Positions 1 through 8,927 are shown, numbered from the stretch's first letter. The stretch is DNA of 64,000 nt from an uncultured Candidatus Poseidoniales archaeon (GCA_905182185.1 CAJJAP010000011.1:50621-114620); one strand, 5' to 3'. Numbers and translations are program-made. Notes: generated by a model not told the origin, from the letters alone.

Positions 1-1
1 A

Positions 2-262
2 ATTATTCCAAAGATTGGAAACGGTATCAAGCAAATCATTGCTGGTGCTGACCCTGAATATCAACCAGTTCTTCGTAACAATGTCATCATCTCTGGTGGC
101 GGCTCTCTAATCGAAGGATTAGCGGCTCGTATTGCCGACGAAATCTCCGATATCGGTGATGTAAATGTCTGGTGTGTTGAAGATCCAATTGACAAGGTTG
201 CTACTGGTGCTTTAGCACTAGCTCAGCAAATGCCTGATGAAATGTTCACATCAATCAACTAA
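2..262 (+). CDS. Actin/MreB-superfamily ATPase, C-terminal fragment
   Basis: Only the last 86 residues are in the window; the gene begins before base 1 and ends at TAA 260-262. Visible are the block NNVIISGGGSLIEGL, which matches the adenosine-binding signature of the MreB/actin fold, and VEDPIDKVATGALALA, which matches the conserved MreB C-terminus (EDP...VA.G...). The family forms ATP-dependent cytoskeletal filaments that help set cell shape, polarity or DNA position. The next gene on the same strand encodes a long coiled-coil protein, which would fit a filament partner, but that link is inference. Whether it is closer to bacterial MreB or to archaeal actin homologues such as Ta0583 cannot be decided from the fragment. 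Confidence 0.75.
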   Translation: MIPKIGNGIKQIIAGADPEYQPVLRNNVIISGGGSLIEGLAARIADEISDIGDVNVWCVEDPIDKVATGALALAQQMPDEMFTSIN

Positions 263-285
263 ATTTGATAGTTTGAATATTTCTA

Positions 286-306
286 AAGGGGTGCCAAACC
301 CCCCTT
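286..306 (+). terminator. GC-rich hairpin after the actin-like gene
   Basis: AAGGGG (286-291) and CCCCTT (301-306) form a 6-bp stem with a 9-nt loop, 23 bases after the stop codon. No long T-run follows, so it may be a terminator or an mRNA 3'-end stabiliser between this gene and the coiled-coil gene. Confidence 0.35.
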
Positions 307-364
307 CTAATACCCGTTTCTATTGGCAAAGTTCAAGAGTGGTTGAGCGGCGATTGCCCATTGT

Positions 365-1630
365 ATGACGCTAGGAACTTCAACAACGGGTGGCATCGGA
401 CGAATCAGTGATGCTTCGGGAGATGAACGAGCGGTGCTCGAAGGTATGCTTCGCGGCTATCCTCAAGACCAATTAGTAGAAGAGGTTCTCATCGCTTGGC
501 AAGAACTTGCTGGGCGCAATGATGAACTGGTTTCAGTAAAGCAAAGAATTCGTGTATTAGAACTTGATTTGGCTGAAAGAGAAGATTTGGTTGCACCTGA
601 AGTTGCACGACTAAATGAGGCCGAGTCCACTCTTCAAGAATTTGAAGCAAAGAATGTTCACCTATCACGGGTGCTCGCTGACACCCAAGCAGAATTAGCA
701 AGTCAGCAATCTTCACTTTCACAGAAGGAAAGAGAATCCATGGAAACCGAAGTTAGTCAATTACGAAACTTGTCAAATGACCAAGACGAGGTTATCGGTG
801 AAATGGAGGGGCGCATTTCTCAAATGATTGAGGCTTTGGAAAGAGCTGCTGAGGCTGGATTAACTTCAGTGACTGCGGACGAAGTTCGTTCATTGAAATC
901 ACAACTAGATGATATGTCAGGAAAATATGGCGTGGAGACTGCTGCAAACTCGGCTCTAGAAGAAGAACGTCAACGTCTACGAGATATTGCAGATCGCTTG
1001 CGCGGATTACTCGATGCTAGAGATTCGAGATTGGCTGAATTGGAAGAACAACTTGAGAGAGTAATGCAAGGTCCTCGTTCGGTTTCTGCTGAACATGATT
1101 ATCTGGTCGAACAAATTGAAGAATTGAAAAGAAGATTATTGGAGAGAAACCGAGAATATGAATCTTTGAGAAGAAGAGAGCGTCGCCTCCATAGTGATGT
1201 TTTTGACAGAGATGAAAGAATCCAGCAAATGACTTTGACGATTGCAGACTTTGAGGCTGCACTTGGCGACCGTACTGCAGAATACAGAGAATTGGAAACA
1301 CAGAACGAGGCTATGAGGGCTGAACTTGATTCGGTCAAACGTGGCGAACGCACTAGAGAAGTTGTTGGGCGGGTTTTCGCAGACTCCCTCACACTCGTTC
1401 GTGAACAAGATTCACGCGATGCTAAGCGAGAGGTGTATGCTAATTCACCGAATGTTGAAAGAAAACTATCAACTCCTGAAACTGATGATATGGCACACCT
1501 TGCAAAGGGTGGACGCGTTGAACTTGATGTCGATGAAACTGTAATCGAAGAGGGGATCGATGTTGATGGCCCTCGCCCTCCTAGCCCTGGTGGTTCAGGA
1601 GACCCTGTTCTCTACGAGGACGAGGATTGA
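365..1630 (+). CDS. Long coiled-coil protein next to the actin-like gene
   Basis: A 421-residue soluble protein with no signal peptide or membrane segment. Residues about 45-330 are dense in E, K, R, L and Q with heptad character (for example DSRLAELEEQLERVM and YLVEQIEELKRRLLERNREY), as in SMC-hinge-less rods or cytoskeletal linkers. The tail is acidic and proline/glycine-rich, ending LYEDED. It starts at ATG 365, 102 bp after the actin-like gene on the same strand, and ends 1 base before the next start. No enzymatic motif was found. A structural or scaffolding partner of the actin-like filament is plausible but unproven; the exact family is not recognised. Confidence 0.7.
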   Translation: MTLGTSTTGGIGRISDASGDERAVLEGMLRGYPQDQLVEEVLIAWQELAGRNDELVSVKQRIRVLELDLAEREDLVAPEVARLNEAESTLQEFEAKNVHLSRVLADTQAELASQQSSLSQKERESMETEVSQLRNLSNDQDEVIGEMEGRISQMIEALERAAEAGLTSVTADEVRSLKSQLDDMSGKYGVETAANSALEEERQRLRDIADRLRGLLDARDSRLAELEEQLERVMQGPRSVSAEHDYLVEQIEELKRRLLERNREYESLRRRERRLHSDVFDRDERIQQMTLTIADFEAALGDRTAEYRELETQNEAMRAELDSVKRGERTREVVGRVFADSLTLVREQDSRDAKREVYANSPNVERKLSTPETDDMAHLAKGGRVELDVDETVIEEGIDVDGPRPPSPGGSGDPVLYEDED

Positions 1631-1631
1631 G

Positions 1632-2216
1632 ATGGAATTTCTGTCTTTGATCTCTGCGATTAGTGTTGGAATTGGTTTGTCTGCTGCCTGCGGATTCCGT
1701 ATTTTTTTACCTCCAGCGATGATGAGTCTTGCTGCTAATCTCGATTGGATGGAATTAGATGGTCAATTTGCAATGTTAGACAGTTGGGGGGCCTTTGCCA
1801 TTTTATCTGCAGCGGTTGCATTTGAAATCGGTGGTTACTTCATTCCGTGGATTGATAATTTACTAGATATTGTTGCCACTCCTGCTGCCGCTCTTGCTGG
1901 TGTTTTTGTTTCTGCATCGATGCTTGGTGACTTTGACCCGATGCTACAATGGGCTGTTGCTCTAATCGCAGGAGGTGGTGCTGCAGGTACTGTGCAAATA
2001 GGAACAGTTGCTACCAGAGCAGCATCGACTGGAACAACTGGTGGCCTAGCCAATCCGCTAATTGCAGTCTTTGAAGCGATAGCGGCCGTAGTTCTGACGA
2101 TACTTGCATTATTATCTCCAATAATAGTGATGATTGCACTTATTGTAATGTTCTATTTTTTATTCAAAACGATTGGTAATTTGAAACAGAGAAAGGCTAA
2201 AACTCCGGCCGTGTAA
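1632..2216 (+). CDS. DUF4126-family membrane protein
   Basis: 194 residues starting at ATG 1632, one base after the preceding TGA (1628-1630), so it is probably translationally coupled to the coiled-coil gene. An upstream in-frame ATG at 1560 lies inside that gene and is rejected. The sequence has the DUF4126 layout: an N-terminal segment with ACGFRIFLPP, a WIDNLLD turn, Gly/Ala-rich helices around GGGAAGTVQIGTVATRAAST, then NPLIAVFEA and a final hydrophobic helix before a basic tail KQRKAK. About five membrane helices are expected. The function of the family is unknown. Family assignment is from memory of these motifs. Confidence 0.75.
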   Translation: MEFLSLISAISVGIGLSAACGFRIFLPPAMMSLAANLDWMELDGQFAMLDSWGAFAILSAAVAFEIGGYFIPWIDNLLDIVATPAAALAGVFVSASMLGDFDPMLQWAVALIAGGGAAGTVQIGTVATRAASTGTTGGLANPLIAVFEAIAAVVLTILALLSPIIVMIALIVMFYFLFKTIGNLKQRKAKTPAV

Positions 2217-2532
2217 ATCCTGTAGTCTTATTCGCTGGTAGGCGGTTTACAGGGGGGTTGAACACCCATTGTACACTCGCTAGCCTCTGTATTTTTGGCC
2301 TGTCCAACATCCTCAGCAGGTTCTTTCAGCCTCCTCCGCCACTACAGCCATCACCACCACGATACTTATCTCTCCAATCACTTGCGATGATCTGATATTT
2401 CTCAAGAATACGAGGCACAATGGCAATATAAATAATCAATATGACAAGACCAATCGATTTGAATGGACCTAGGGCAATAATAGCGAGGATGTAACCACAA
2501 ATCTCTTTGGTGAGGTGTAATTATGTCAAAAC
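2217..2532. other. Gene-poor 316-bp spacer with a possible gene remnant
   Basis: No start-to-stop gene is convincing on the plus strand. On the minus strand 2520-2326 is open and reads like a membrane protein end (a hydrophobic stretch IGLVILIIYIAIVPRI and a tail ending GGDGCSGGGG), but no ATG, GTG or TTG start is found in frame. It may be the 3' remnant of a small gene, or chance. Confidence 0.3.
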
Positions 2533-5500
2533 ATGAAGGGGCGCGCACTGCTGCTTGTACTATTGTTGCTGGGTTCGTTTCCGGCATTTCCGGCCAATGC
2601 AGGTTCGACCACTCATTTCGGCAATTCAACCTCACAGGTCTCGATTTTGTTGGATTTCAATGGCCCAGGACACGATTCCAGCACCAACATCAGTATCGGT
2701 GCGAGTTCGGTAATCACGACTGCAGCACTTGACATCAGAGGTCTTACCAATTCAATCGGCGAAAGGCCCGAATCTATCGGGCTAGACATTGGCGATGATG
2801 GTGATATGGATTGGTTTTGGGGCGGCCCTGGGAATGGCACTTATGGGCATCTAGATGAATTTTCAAACGGGTATAAGCGGGCCGGACTGAACATGTCCAC
2901 CGGCAATAATTCGAGTTACCAAATCCGTCTACCAATCAATGCCACAATAAACTCTGCGTCAATGCAGTTTTCGACCTTGAGCGAACTGACAATATCTGGC
3001 AGTGATGTACGCGATTCCTACTTACATCAACCAAACCCCCAATATGGTAACACGGCTCATGCAGATAGCAACTACGGCAATCAAAGCGTCACCCATGTTG
3101 GCAAAACAGAGTGGTCAAATTGGCATATTTATCGAGGAGTATACTGGTTCGATCTGGGCCTATTACCTGGAGCGACAGTTCTAGATGCCAACATCTCATT
3201 CTATGTCCAAGATGCGGTAAATCAAGCTTCGACCACAACTCCTGTTAGTGCCCAACATACCTATTCAATCCATCCTTTAATGAAACAATGGGAGGAAGGC
3301 CTTGAGAGTAATGGGCGGGTGTCACAAGCTGCAGGTGTCACCTGGAATAAAGCGATTGACAATCTCACGGGTAGCGATTATTCTTGGACGGTTGCAGGTG
3401 CCTCTGGCACGACCGACCGGGGCGTTGCAGTTGCAAGTGTAACGGACAGCCCAGCCAACCTTGAGTACAATTGGCTCGACTTCAATAATCAAAACTTGAC
3501 AGATTTGGTACAGAATTGGGTCGATGGTAATGTGACTAATAATGGACTTATTCTTATTGGCGATGAAAACACCAACAAGCCAGATGGCTCCAGATTAACC
3601 ATCACGTCGAGGGTTAACGCGACTCATGGTCCGAAATTGGTCGTTGTTTTCGAGGGTAGCGACGATGTAACGGCCGCACTCGATGTTGGCGCAGATGGCA
3701 ATTGGGAGTGGAACCATAGCGGAAATCTCAGTAATGCATCGACAGTACCCGATTTTTCTGCTTCGCTGAATTCATATCTAGGTAATGCTACTCCAAGTTT
3801 CACCGATGCGTGGGGTAATGAATTTGTTGATATTCCTATTAAAGTGAGTGCGAATGCCACATTGGTTCTCGATGATATTGACATTGAATATGATTGGACC
3901 GCAGCAATCGGAGTCTCCCCCCATTCAGACCTACTTACCGAATTGAATCAACATGCTTCGAATCTCACACCAGATGCCGCTGGCAATGTCAGCATCATCA
4001 TTAATGTCAGTTCAAGTAGTGCTGGAAAGGTGGAATTACTCAACCTGTGGTTGGGACAAGGTGACCGCCCGCCCTCTATCACAACAATTACACTGCCTGG
4101 AGAGACTATTGTCCCCGATGGTCAATCTCGGGCTTTTAGCATAGATGTCACCTCATATCAAGGACTATCGAATTTATCGTGGCTTGCTTTGATTCCTCAG
4201 CTTCAGAACAGTACCAGTCAACCAACGTTATTCTATTCCTTTGAAAACAACACTACATGGGCTAATGACCCTGCCGGACTTGTTAGCAATATCAGTGGTA
4301 CGTGGATGGCATTGAACAATCAAAACGGTATCATGACATGGGATCTCACAGTCAGTTGGGCATGGTTGCCTGTGCAGGATGTTGTTTGGCAGGTTCAGGC
4401 GAAGACCATTGATTTACTCCACACAAGTAGGCTTTCAAGCCATACTACAGATCACGAAAGCAGAATGGAAATTACGAGTTTCACAGTCTGGGACATGAGT
4501 GAGCCGACCGACGGTAGTCCACAGATTTATGCTGACGAATGGGTCGCAGGTAGCGATTTACTGCACGTAAAAGGTGATGTAAGGTTCCTAAATGAAACCA
4601 GTAAACCACTCCCAGGAGATGTTCTCATTGAACTAGTGGATATAGGTGCGAATGCAACAGTAGATTTCAATGGTGCTTACTCAATCGAGGTGTTTGCTCC
4701 ACAAGATAGCCACTATGATGGATTTACCATTGCGGCCCACCTCTTCGGGCCATATGATTCAACTGAGCTAGGACTTGCCTCACTTACTTTCAACATCGAT
4801 GCGACAAAGCCAGGTTTCCAAGCAAATGCGCCACTTGGTGAAAAAATCCTGCCCTCATTCCAACAATTGTTCAATGTGACTATCACCGACGGCACCGATA
4901 GCAACGGGCTTGACCTTGGAAGCCTAAGTCTGAGGTGGTGGGTAGAAGGTCTGCACGATAATGGCGATGGTATTCCCCAACTAGAGGAATATAGTCAGAA
5001 GCCACTACTCAGGGAAGGGGAGAGTGATTTTTTCCACGCTCAATATGATGATACATACAATTCACACGGCCAACAGGTATCTTTGTTCATTGAGGGATTT
5101 GACAAGACGGGTAATGTAATCTTGAGTGGCTCTGGATTTGAAGCTGATTTGGTGCATTACACATCACTAGTTCCTTCTCCAACCGAAGTCATATCTGTCA
5201 ACATAGACTTACCAGGTGGTGACACCCTTACTCCTGCTCACCCCGGTTGGCTAAACATCAGTATTAGGGATGTAAATGGCCTAGATGATATTGAGGGCAT
5301 CATCATCGATCTCGGCCTGGGCAATACACTGTCCTATGATAGAGATAGATCATTCGATTCTAGTAATCCATTGCTCGAGGTTTCAGGATTCACATTCTTA
5401 GTCCAAGGAGAAGAAATTACTCTCAATCTCTCATTCACCGCATCTCCGCTATTTGATGATATGTCGGTAGGTGAGATGGAAATTACACTCAAAGTCAATG

Positions 5501-6753
5501 ACTCATCAGGCGAGCATATCACCGAGACTGGACTTTACTGGCGCTTTAATGCCGATGTTATGCTAGTCGAATCTTCAATGAGAACCTTCGGGGCCGAATC
5601 ACGTCTACTTGTGTATGATGATTATGTCACACTCGGTCAGAGGCTGGTGGTAGAGGGTAGGGTACGTTATGTCGCCGCAGATCTGGCGCCAGCTTCAGGT
5701 TCTTATTCGGTTATGCTCGAATCCCCCCTTGACCTTCCTCTCTTGGTGATGACAGATGCCGATGGCAAGTTTGAAGGGACGATGGACGCCCTTGGCAGTG
5801 GATTGTACCGCGTGGTTATCCACGTCAATGGTGGTGTGGGATCTGTGGTTTCAAGTCCGGAACCGATTCGTCTGCAGATTGATGATGAGGCACCTTTGAT
5901 AGTAGGTCACGAGCCGACGATAGTATCTACAAATTCAACCGAACTCCAATTACAATTTGATATCCAAGAAGCGGATTCAGGCCTGCCGGAACAAGAGATT
6001 AGGGTTCAATGTGTCCAGACTAACGGCCTTCAATTATTTGGGGACATGATAGAGGGCACAGCTATCATAATCATTCCAGGAGAGGTCAGTCGTTATCTCG
6101 TGAACCTAAGTTCACAGCCCATCCAAGGTGAAAACCTAGATTGCTGGTTCGATGTTGCCGATATGGCTGGAAATAATCTGACAGGTGAAGGTTCAGCCAA
6201 GACCTGGCCCCTTCGCATCCAAGTAATCGAAACTAGACCCGACATCAGTGCTGAACGGATTACTGTGGCGGATTCTTCGCTAATTATCGGCCGGGTGACC
6301 ACTGTCAGTATTGAGGTTTTCAACAGCGGCGCTCACGATCCTTCGACATTCAACATAACTTTGGAGACTCATAAACTCCACAATGAAAGAATCATCATCA
6401 AAGAAGTTGAAACAATCCAAACATCAATTCTGAACGGGGAAGTGACGATAGTGACCTTCGAATGGATGCCTGACTGGGAAGGTGAAATGGAACTGGTGGT
6501 GCGAATAGATTCGAGTCAGGTCATTGACGAGTTCGACGAGGGCAACACCTTTTCGTTGAATGTTAAGGTCGATCCCGTTCCAGAACCAGAGGGGTTCTTT
6601 GCATCTCAATCAATGAGGCTACTTTCCGGGATAGGGTTGATTGGCGTTGTTTGTGTTGGATTGCTATTATTTGCGACACGCCGAATCTCCGAAGGCGAGG
6701 ATTCAGAGTGGCTTGAAGAAGAGGAAGACGATGATGATTATTCAGACGCTTGA
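2533..6753 (+). CDS. Large secreted, membrane-anchored surface protein (DNRLRE-like and CARDB-like domains)
   Basis: 1406 residues. Residues 1-24 form a signal peptide (MKGRALLLVLLLLGSFPAFPANA). A region near residues 150-370 matches DNRLRE-type surface domains: YGNTAHADSNYGNQ, YWFDLGLLPGATVLDANISFYV, then WVDGNVTNNGLILIG and PKLVVVFEG. The middle holds beta-rich Ig/CARDB-like modules with many N-x-S/T sequons. The last extracellular module (from about 1240, DISAERITVADSSLIIG to DEGNTFSLNVKV) is typical of CARDB. One transmembrane helix (LLSGIGLIGVVCVGLLLFAT) precedes a short acidic cytoplasmic tail. This is an outward-facing cell-surface or adhesion protein; its ligand is unknown. It stands alone, with no operon partner. 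Confidence 0.85.
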   Translation: MKGRALLLVLLLLGSFPAFPANAGSTTHFGNSTSQVSILLDFNGPGHDSSTNISIGASSVITTAALDIRGLTNSIGERPESIGLDIGDDGDMDWFWGGPGNGTYGHLDEFSNGYKRAGLNMSTGNNSSYQIRLPINATINSASMQFSTLSELTISGSDVRDSYLHQPNPQYGNTAHADSNYGNQSVTHVGKTEWSNWHIYRGVYWFDLGLLPGATVLDANISFYVQDAVNQASTTTPVSAQHTYSIHPLMKQWEEGLESNGRVSQAAGVTWNKAIDNLTGSDYSWTVAGASGTTDRGVAVASVTDSPANLEYNWLDFNNQNLTDLVQNWVDGNVTNNGLILIGDENTNKPDGSRLTITSRVNATHGPKLVVVFEGSDDVTAALDVGADGNWEWNHSGNLSNASTVPDFSASLNSYLGNATPSFTDAWGNEFVDIPIKVSANATLVLDDIDIEYDWTAAIGVSPHSDLLTELNQHASNLTPDAAGNVSIIINVSSSSAGKVELLNLWLGQGDRPPSITTITLPGETIVPDGQSRAFSIDVTSYQGLSNLSWLALIPQLQNSTSQPTLFYSFENNTTWANDPAGLVSNISGTWMALNNQNGIMTWDLTVSWAWLPVQDVVWQVQAKTIDLLHTSRLSSHTTDHESRMEITSFTVWDMSEPTDGSPQIYADEWVAGSDLLHVKGDVRFLNETSKPLPGDVLIELVDIGANATVDFNGAYSIEVFAPQDSHYDGFTIAAHLFGPYDSTELGLASLTFNIDATKPGFQANAPLGEKILPSFQQLFNVTITDGTDSNGLDLGSLSLRWWVEGLHDNGDGIPQLEEYSQKPLLREGESDFFHAQYDDTYNSHGQQVSLFIEGFDKTGNVILSGSGFEADLVHYTSLVPSPTEVISVNIDLPGGDTLTPAHPGWLNISIRDVNGLDDIEGIIIDLGLGNTLSYDRDRSFDSSNPLLEVSGFTFLVQGEEITLNLSFTASPLFDDMSVGEMEITLKVNDSSGEHITETGLYWRFNADVMLVESSMRTFGAESRLLVYDDYVTLGQRLVVEGRVRYVAADLAPASGSYSVMLESPLDLPLLVMTDADGKFEGTMDALGSGLYRVVIHVNGGVGSVVSSPEPIRLQIDDEAPLIVGHEPTIVSTNSTELQLQFDIQEADSGLPEQEIRVQCVQTNGLQLFGDMIEGTAIIIIPGEVSRYLVNLSSQPIQGENLDCWFDVADMAGNNLTGEGSAKTWPLRIQVIETRPDISAERITVADSSLIIGRVTTVSIEVFNSGAHDPSTFNITLETHKLHNERIIIKEVETIQTSILNGEVTIVTFEWMPDWEGEMELVVRIDSSQVIDEFDEGNTFSLNVKVDPVPEPEGFFASQSMRLLSGIGLIGVVCVGLLLFATRRISEGEDSEWLEEEEDDDDYSDA

Positions 6754-6904
6754 AAGTCATGCGGTTATGAAACACAGGTGAACCGGTCTGAGATGTCACT
6801 TTTAGAGGGTAGATGCAGAGGGCACTTTATGCAGGTATTCGCATGGTTCCCCTTTAAAATGGAAATTGGCCAACCCTTATTTCATAGCAGTTATTGGTGG
6901 TGCC

Positions 6905-7261
6905 ATGGTCGAAATTCAATGCCCTCATTGTGATGAAGACATTGAATTAGAGGATGACGTTTTTGGATTATTTGATTGTCCACATTGTGATGAAGAATTC
7001 TCCTGGGAAGATGATTCCGATGATAGAGACGTTTCAAACGAATACACAACCAATCCACTCAAGATTAGCGGGATAAAAGTCGGATTAGGTCTTCTACTCG
7101 TTGCAGCAATCGTTTGGCCTGTGGGACCGGCTCTATTCAATGCTGGAGCATCTACGGCTGTGTATGATAATGTGATCTCGTTCTTAGTTTCATTCGTCAT
7201 TTTTAGTGCTGGTATTAGTGTTTTATTTGCGGCGGGAATAATGAAACTTCTTAGGGGATAG
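6905..7261 (+). CDS. Small zinc-ribbon membrane protein
   Basis: 118 residues from ATG 6905. The open frame extends to a TTG at 6866, but MVEIQCPHC is the more natural start because such proteins usually open directly with the zinc ribbon. Two CPHC knuckles (residues 6-9 and 25-28) make a zinc ribbon rich in Asp and Glu. Two hydrophobic helices follow (VGLGLLLVAAIVWPVGPALF and VISFLVSFVIFSAGISVLFAAGI). The family function is unknown; a membrane-tethered small zinc protein is all that the sequence supports. Confidence 0.6.
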   Translation: MVEIQCPHCDEDIELEDDVFGLFDCPHCDEEFSWEDDSDDRDVSNEYTTNPLKISGIKVGLGLLLVAAIVWPVGPALFNAGASTAVYDNVISFLVSFVIFSAGISVLFAAGIMKLLRG

Positions 7262-7306
7262 AATAAACGAAAGTTAGCATCTGGACAATGTCAACATCTA
7301 ATCTCC

Positions 7307-7530
7307 ATGACCATTGACCGATTGTTGATTTCATCAAGAAGTAGGATGAACCAATTCAAATTAATAAGTGAATTGTTTTTACCGCATATCATGGTTGAGC
7401 ACCCGCCGTTTCACGGGACTGTTTTCCAAGTCAAGGTTTGGAATGCTATGAAAGAAATACCTCGGGGGAGGTCCGAACCTATACTGAAATTGCGATTCAA
7501 ATAGGGCACCCGAATTCCGCCCGTGCGGTA
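7307..7530 (+). pseudogene. Decayed O6-alkylguanine-DNA alkyltransferase (Ogt/MGMT) fragment
   Basis: Reading from ATG 7307 gives HPPFHGTVFQVKVWNAMKEI then PRG, the start of the MGMT helical domain (G-T-x-F-Q-x-x-V-W...IP-x-G). One base is missing in the G-run at 7464-7468; restoring it continues as EVRTYTEIAIQIGHPNSARAV, the next conserved block (Y-x-E-I-A...G-P...RAV). Homology then stops at about 7530, before the PCHRV active-site motif, so the catalytic cysteine is absent. The gene is therefore both frameshifted and truncated and cannot repair DNA. The break is followed within about 30 bp by a copy of the intergenic repeat family described at 8211. Confidence 0.7.
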
Positions 7531-7560
7531 CCCACGAATATGACGTCGTTTACGAGGGCC

Positions 7561-7600
7561 CCCCTTGTGTTCAAAGTTAGTGTTTGAAAGAATTTGTGCG
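7561..7600 (+). repeat. Partial copy of the 80-bp intergenic repeat
   Basis: The stretch TGTTCAAAGTTAGTGTTTGA and its flanks align with the middle of the 80-bp repeat seen in full at 23450-23529 (there TGTTCAAACTTAGTGTTTGG). It keeps the inverted pair CAAA...TTTG but not the outer parts. It lies just beyond the broken alkyltransferase gene. Confidence 0.5.
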
Positions 7601-7627
7601 TAGGCCCATTGATTTTGTGCCCCTAGT

Positions 7628-7640
7628 GTGATATATACCC
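7628..7640 (+). promoter_or_regulatory. TATA box of the 7658 gene
   Basis: GATATATAC is centred about 26 bp before ATG 7658, the spacing expected for an archaeal TATA box when transcription begins at the start codon. This argues for a leaderless gene and for ATG 7658 over the in-frame ATA/ATG region upstream. Confidence 0.45.
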
Positions 7641-7657
7641 CCCAGATATCAGTAACT

Positions 7658-8017
7658 ATGCAACCTCACTCGCAACAAGACCCTACTCCAATTCTTAGTG
7701 GAATGGTACAAAAACCAAGACAGCAAAGCATCACGGGTGCACCATCTACAAATGCCACAGCCGCATTAGTTCTTTCACTATTGGGAATCATTGGAATTTT
7801 TTTTTATGGTCTAGGAATCTTTTTAGTAATCCCTGGCCTTATTCTTGCGAATAGAGCATTACTAATCACAAATCAATTTCCAAATCACCCAGATGCAGGG
7901 GTGGCCAAAGCTGCAAACGTTTGTGCACAGATTGGAATTGGTATATTCATAGCCATGATCATATTAGTCGTGGTTGGTGGTCTGTTGTATGTCTGGGCTT
8001 GGAACCAAGTATGGTAA
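7658..8017 (+). CDS. Small two-helix membrane protein (DUF4190-like)
   Basis: 119 residues from ATG 7658. A polar N-terminus (about 40 residues, rich in Q, P and S) is followed by a hydrophobic helix ALVLSLLGIIGIFFYGLGIF, a loop with ILANRALLITN, and a second helix FIAMIILVVVGGLLYVWAW. The order resembles DUF4190-type proteins (Ala/Ser-rich entry, LGxIG, then GxxxANRA). The role of these proteins is unknown. No operon partner is close by. Confidence 0.6.
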   Translation: MQPHSQQDPTPILSGMVQKPRQQSITGAPSTNATAALVLSLLGIIGIFFYGLGIFLVIPGLILANRALLITNQFPNHPDAGVAKAANVCAQIGIGIFIAMIILVVVGGLLYVWAWNQVW

Positions 8018-8340
8018 TAAGGAAAATCAACAAAAATTGCAAATAGGAATTGGGCGGGCGATACGCTTGGACTAACATCTACACACCTATATATTTCAGG
8101 CGAGTCAACTTTGGAGATGTCGGAACTGAATTATGGGCAATTCAATATTAGTCAACAACTCGCAGTCTTTGTCAATAGCCTTTATGCCAAAAATAAGTGT
8201 TTGTGTTTTGTTCACAAGGGTCTATGCTCAAACCCATGTATACAAGATGAGTGTTTGCAAGGGTTAGCAGTGGGTGCTATTCGTCGCTACCCAGTGATTG
8301 GGCTGAATCATACGTTTCTATGTCGAAACAACTGGTTATT
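8018..8340. other. Intergenic region between convergent genes carrying a repeat
   Basis: It holds the 80-bp repeat copy at 8211-8290 and otherwise no gene that I can support. An open frame on the plus strand (8111-8437) runs through the repeat and into the 3' end of the regulator gene on the other strand and is not accepted. Confidence 0.5.
8211..8290 (+). repeat. 80-bp intergenic repeat, copy 1
   Basis: Begins TTCACAAGGGTCTATGCTCA and ends CAGTGGGTGCTATTCGTCGC plus TAC. Copy 2 lies at 23450-23529 in the same orientation and matches at 73 of 80 positions by my count. Internal inverted pairs (ACCC...GGGT and CAAAC...GTTTG, clearest in copy 2) could fold into a hairpin. Confidence 0.8.
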
Positions 8341-8766
8341 TCAACAACACCCGGAATCGCGCATGGGGGCAGATATTAACGAAACCTTGTCAACGTTTGG
8401 AATATTTTGCAACTGTCCAACGGTTTCACGGTACTGAGAAGCCGTACCAATGGCATGCATGACGTCGACACAGGTATGACTGTGATTGAGGCAGCTATGG
8501 CTGTAAGAAGTGATTTCAAGTTTATTTGAATGACGAATTTCCATTAACTTGTGCTCGATACCATGTTGGTAGTAAATGATCAAGTGAGCCTCAACGATTT
8601 CATCATCTTTCATGCTCGCAATTTCCCCTCTCTGTTGAACGTCGGCATAATACAACGCAGCATCTCGAAGGAATTTACTCCGGTTCTTGTATCCTGATTT
8701 TTCAATTAGGTTTTCAAGTCCTTCCGCAAAAGATTTGTCGGCGCTAAACGATATTATTTGACTCAT
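8341..8766 (-). CDS. nikR: NikR-like metal-responsive ribbon-helix-helix regulator
   Basis: 141 residues from ATG 8766 (MSQIISFSADKSFAEGLENL). An in-frame ATG at 8805 would put coding sequence over the palindrome at 8789-8819, so 8766 is preferred. Residues 1-45 form the CopG/NikR ribbon-helix-helix (SGYKNRSKFLRDAALYY). The C-terminal half matches the NikR ACT-like metal domain: IIYYQHGIEH, then a His/Cys cluster YSHSCLNHSHTC and a final block TVGQLQNIPNVDKVSLI. In NikR, one His from the first segment plus His-x-His and Cys in the second bind Ni. The position beside a Znu-type importer suggests it represses metal uptake; nickel, zinc or manganese cannot be told apart here. Confidence 0.8.
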   Translation of the reverse strand: MSQIISFSADKSFAEGLENLIEKSGYKNRSKFLRDAALYYADVQQRGEIASMKDDEIVEAHLIIYYQHGIEHKLMEIRHSNKLEITSYSHSCLNHSHTCVDVMHAIGTASQYRETVGQLQNIPNVDKVSLISAPMRDSGCC

Positions 8767-8788
8767 ATCTTGGAATATGGGTGCGCTG

Positions 8789-8819
8789 TTAATAATAATA
8801 CCCACTTAACAGTTATTAA
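8789..8819. promoter_or_regulatory. Candidate operator upstream of the NikR-like gene
   Basis: TTAATAA (8789-8795) and TTATTAA (8813-8819) form a perfect inverted repeat with a 17-bp spacer, 23-53 bp before ATG 8766. A second overlapping pair, CTGTTAA (8786-8792) and TTAACAG (8806-8812), is also perfect. The first pair closely resembles the palindrome before the binding-protein gene at 13185-13224, which suggests autoregulation by the NikR-like protein. Confidence 0.5.
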
Positions 8820-8927
8820 TCAGTCTTGAATCATTTCGACCTTTAGGGAACTTGGAGATGGCTAAGATTTCTCTTTTGTATCCCGGTGTGGTTGACAAAA
8901 GGCGTTACGTCTGACCAAGATGAGTAC

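Noticed and set aside
8111..8437. Open plus-strand frame of 108 codons over the repeat copy
   Set aside because: It runs through the 80-bp repeat and into the 3' end of the NikR-like gene on the other strand; the protein has no recognisable pattern.
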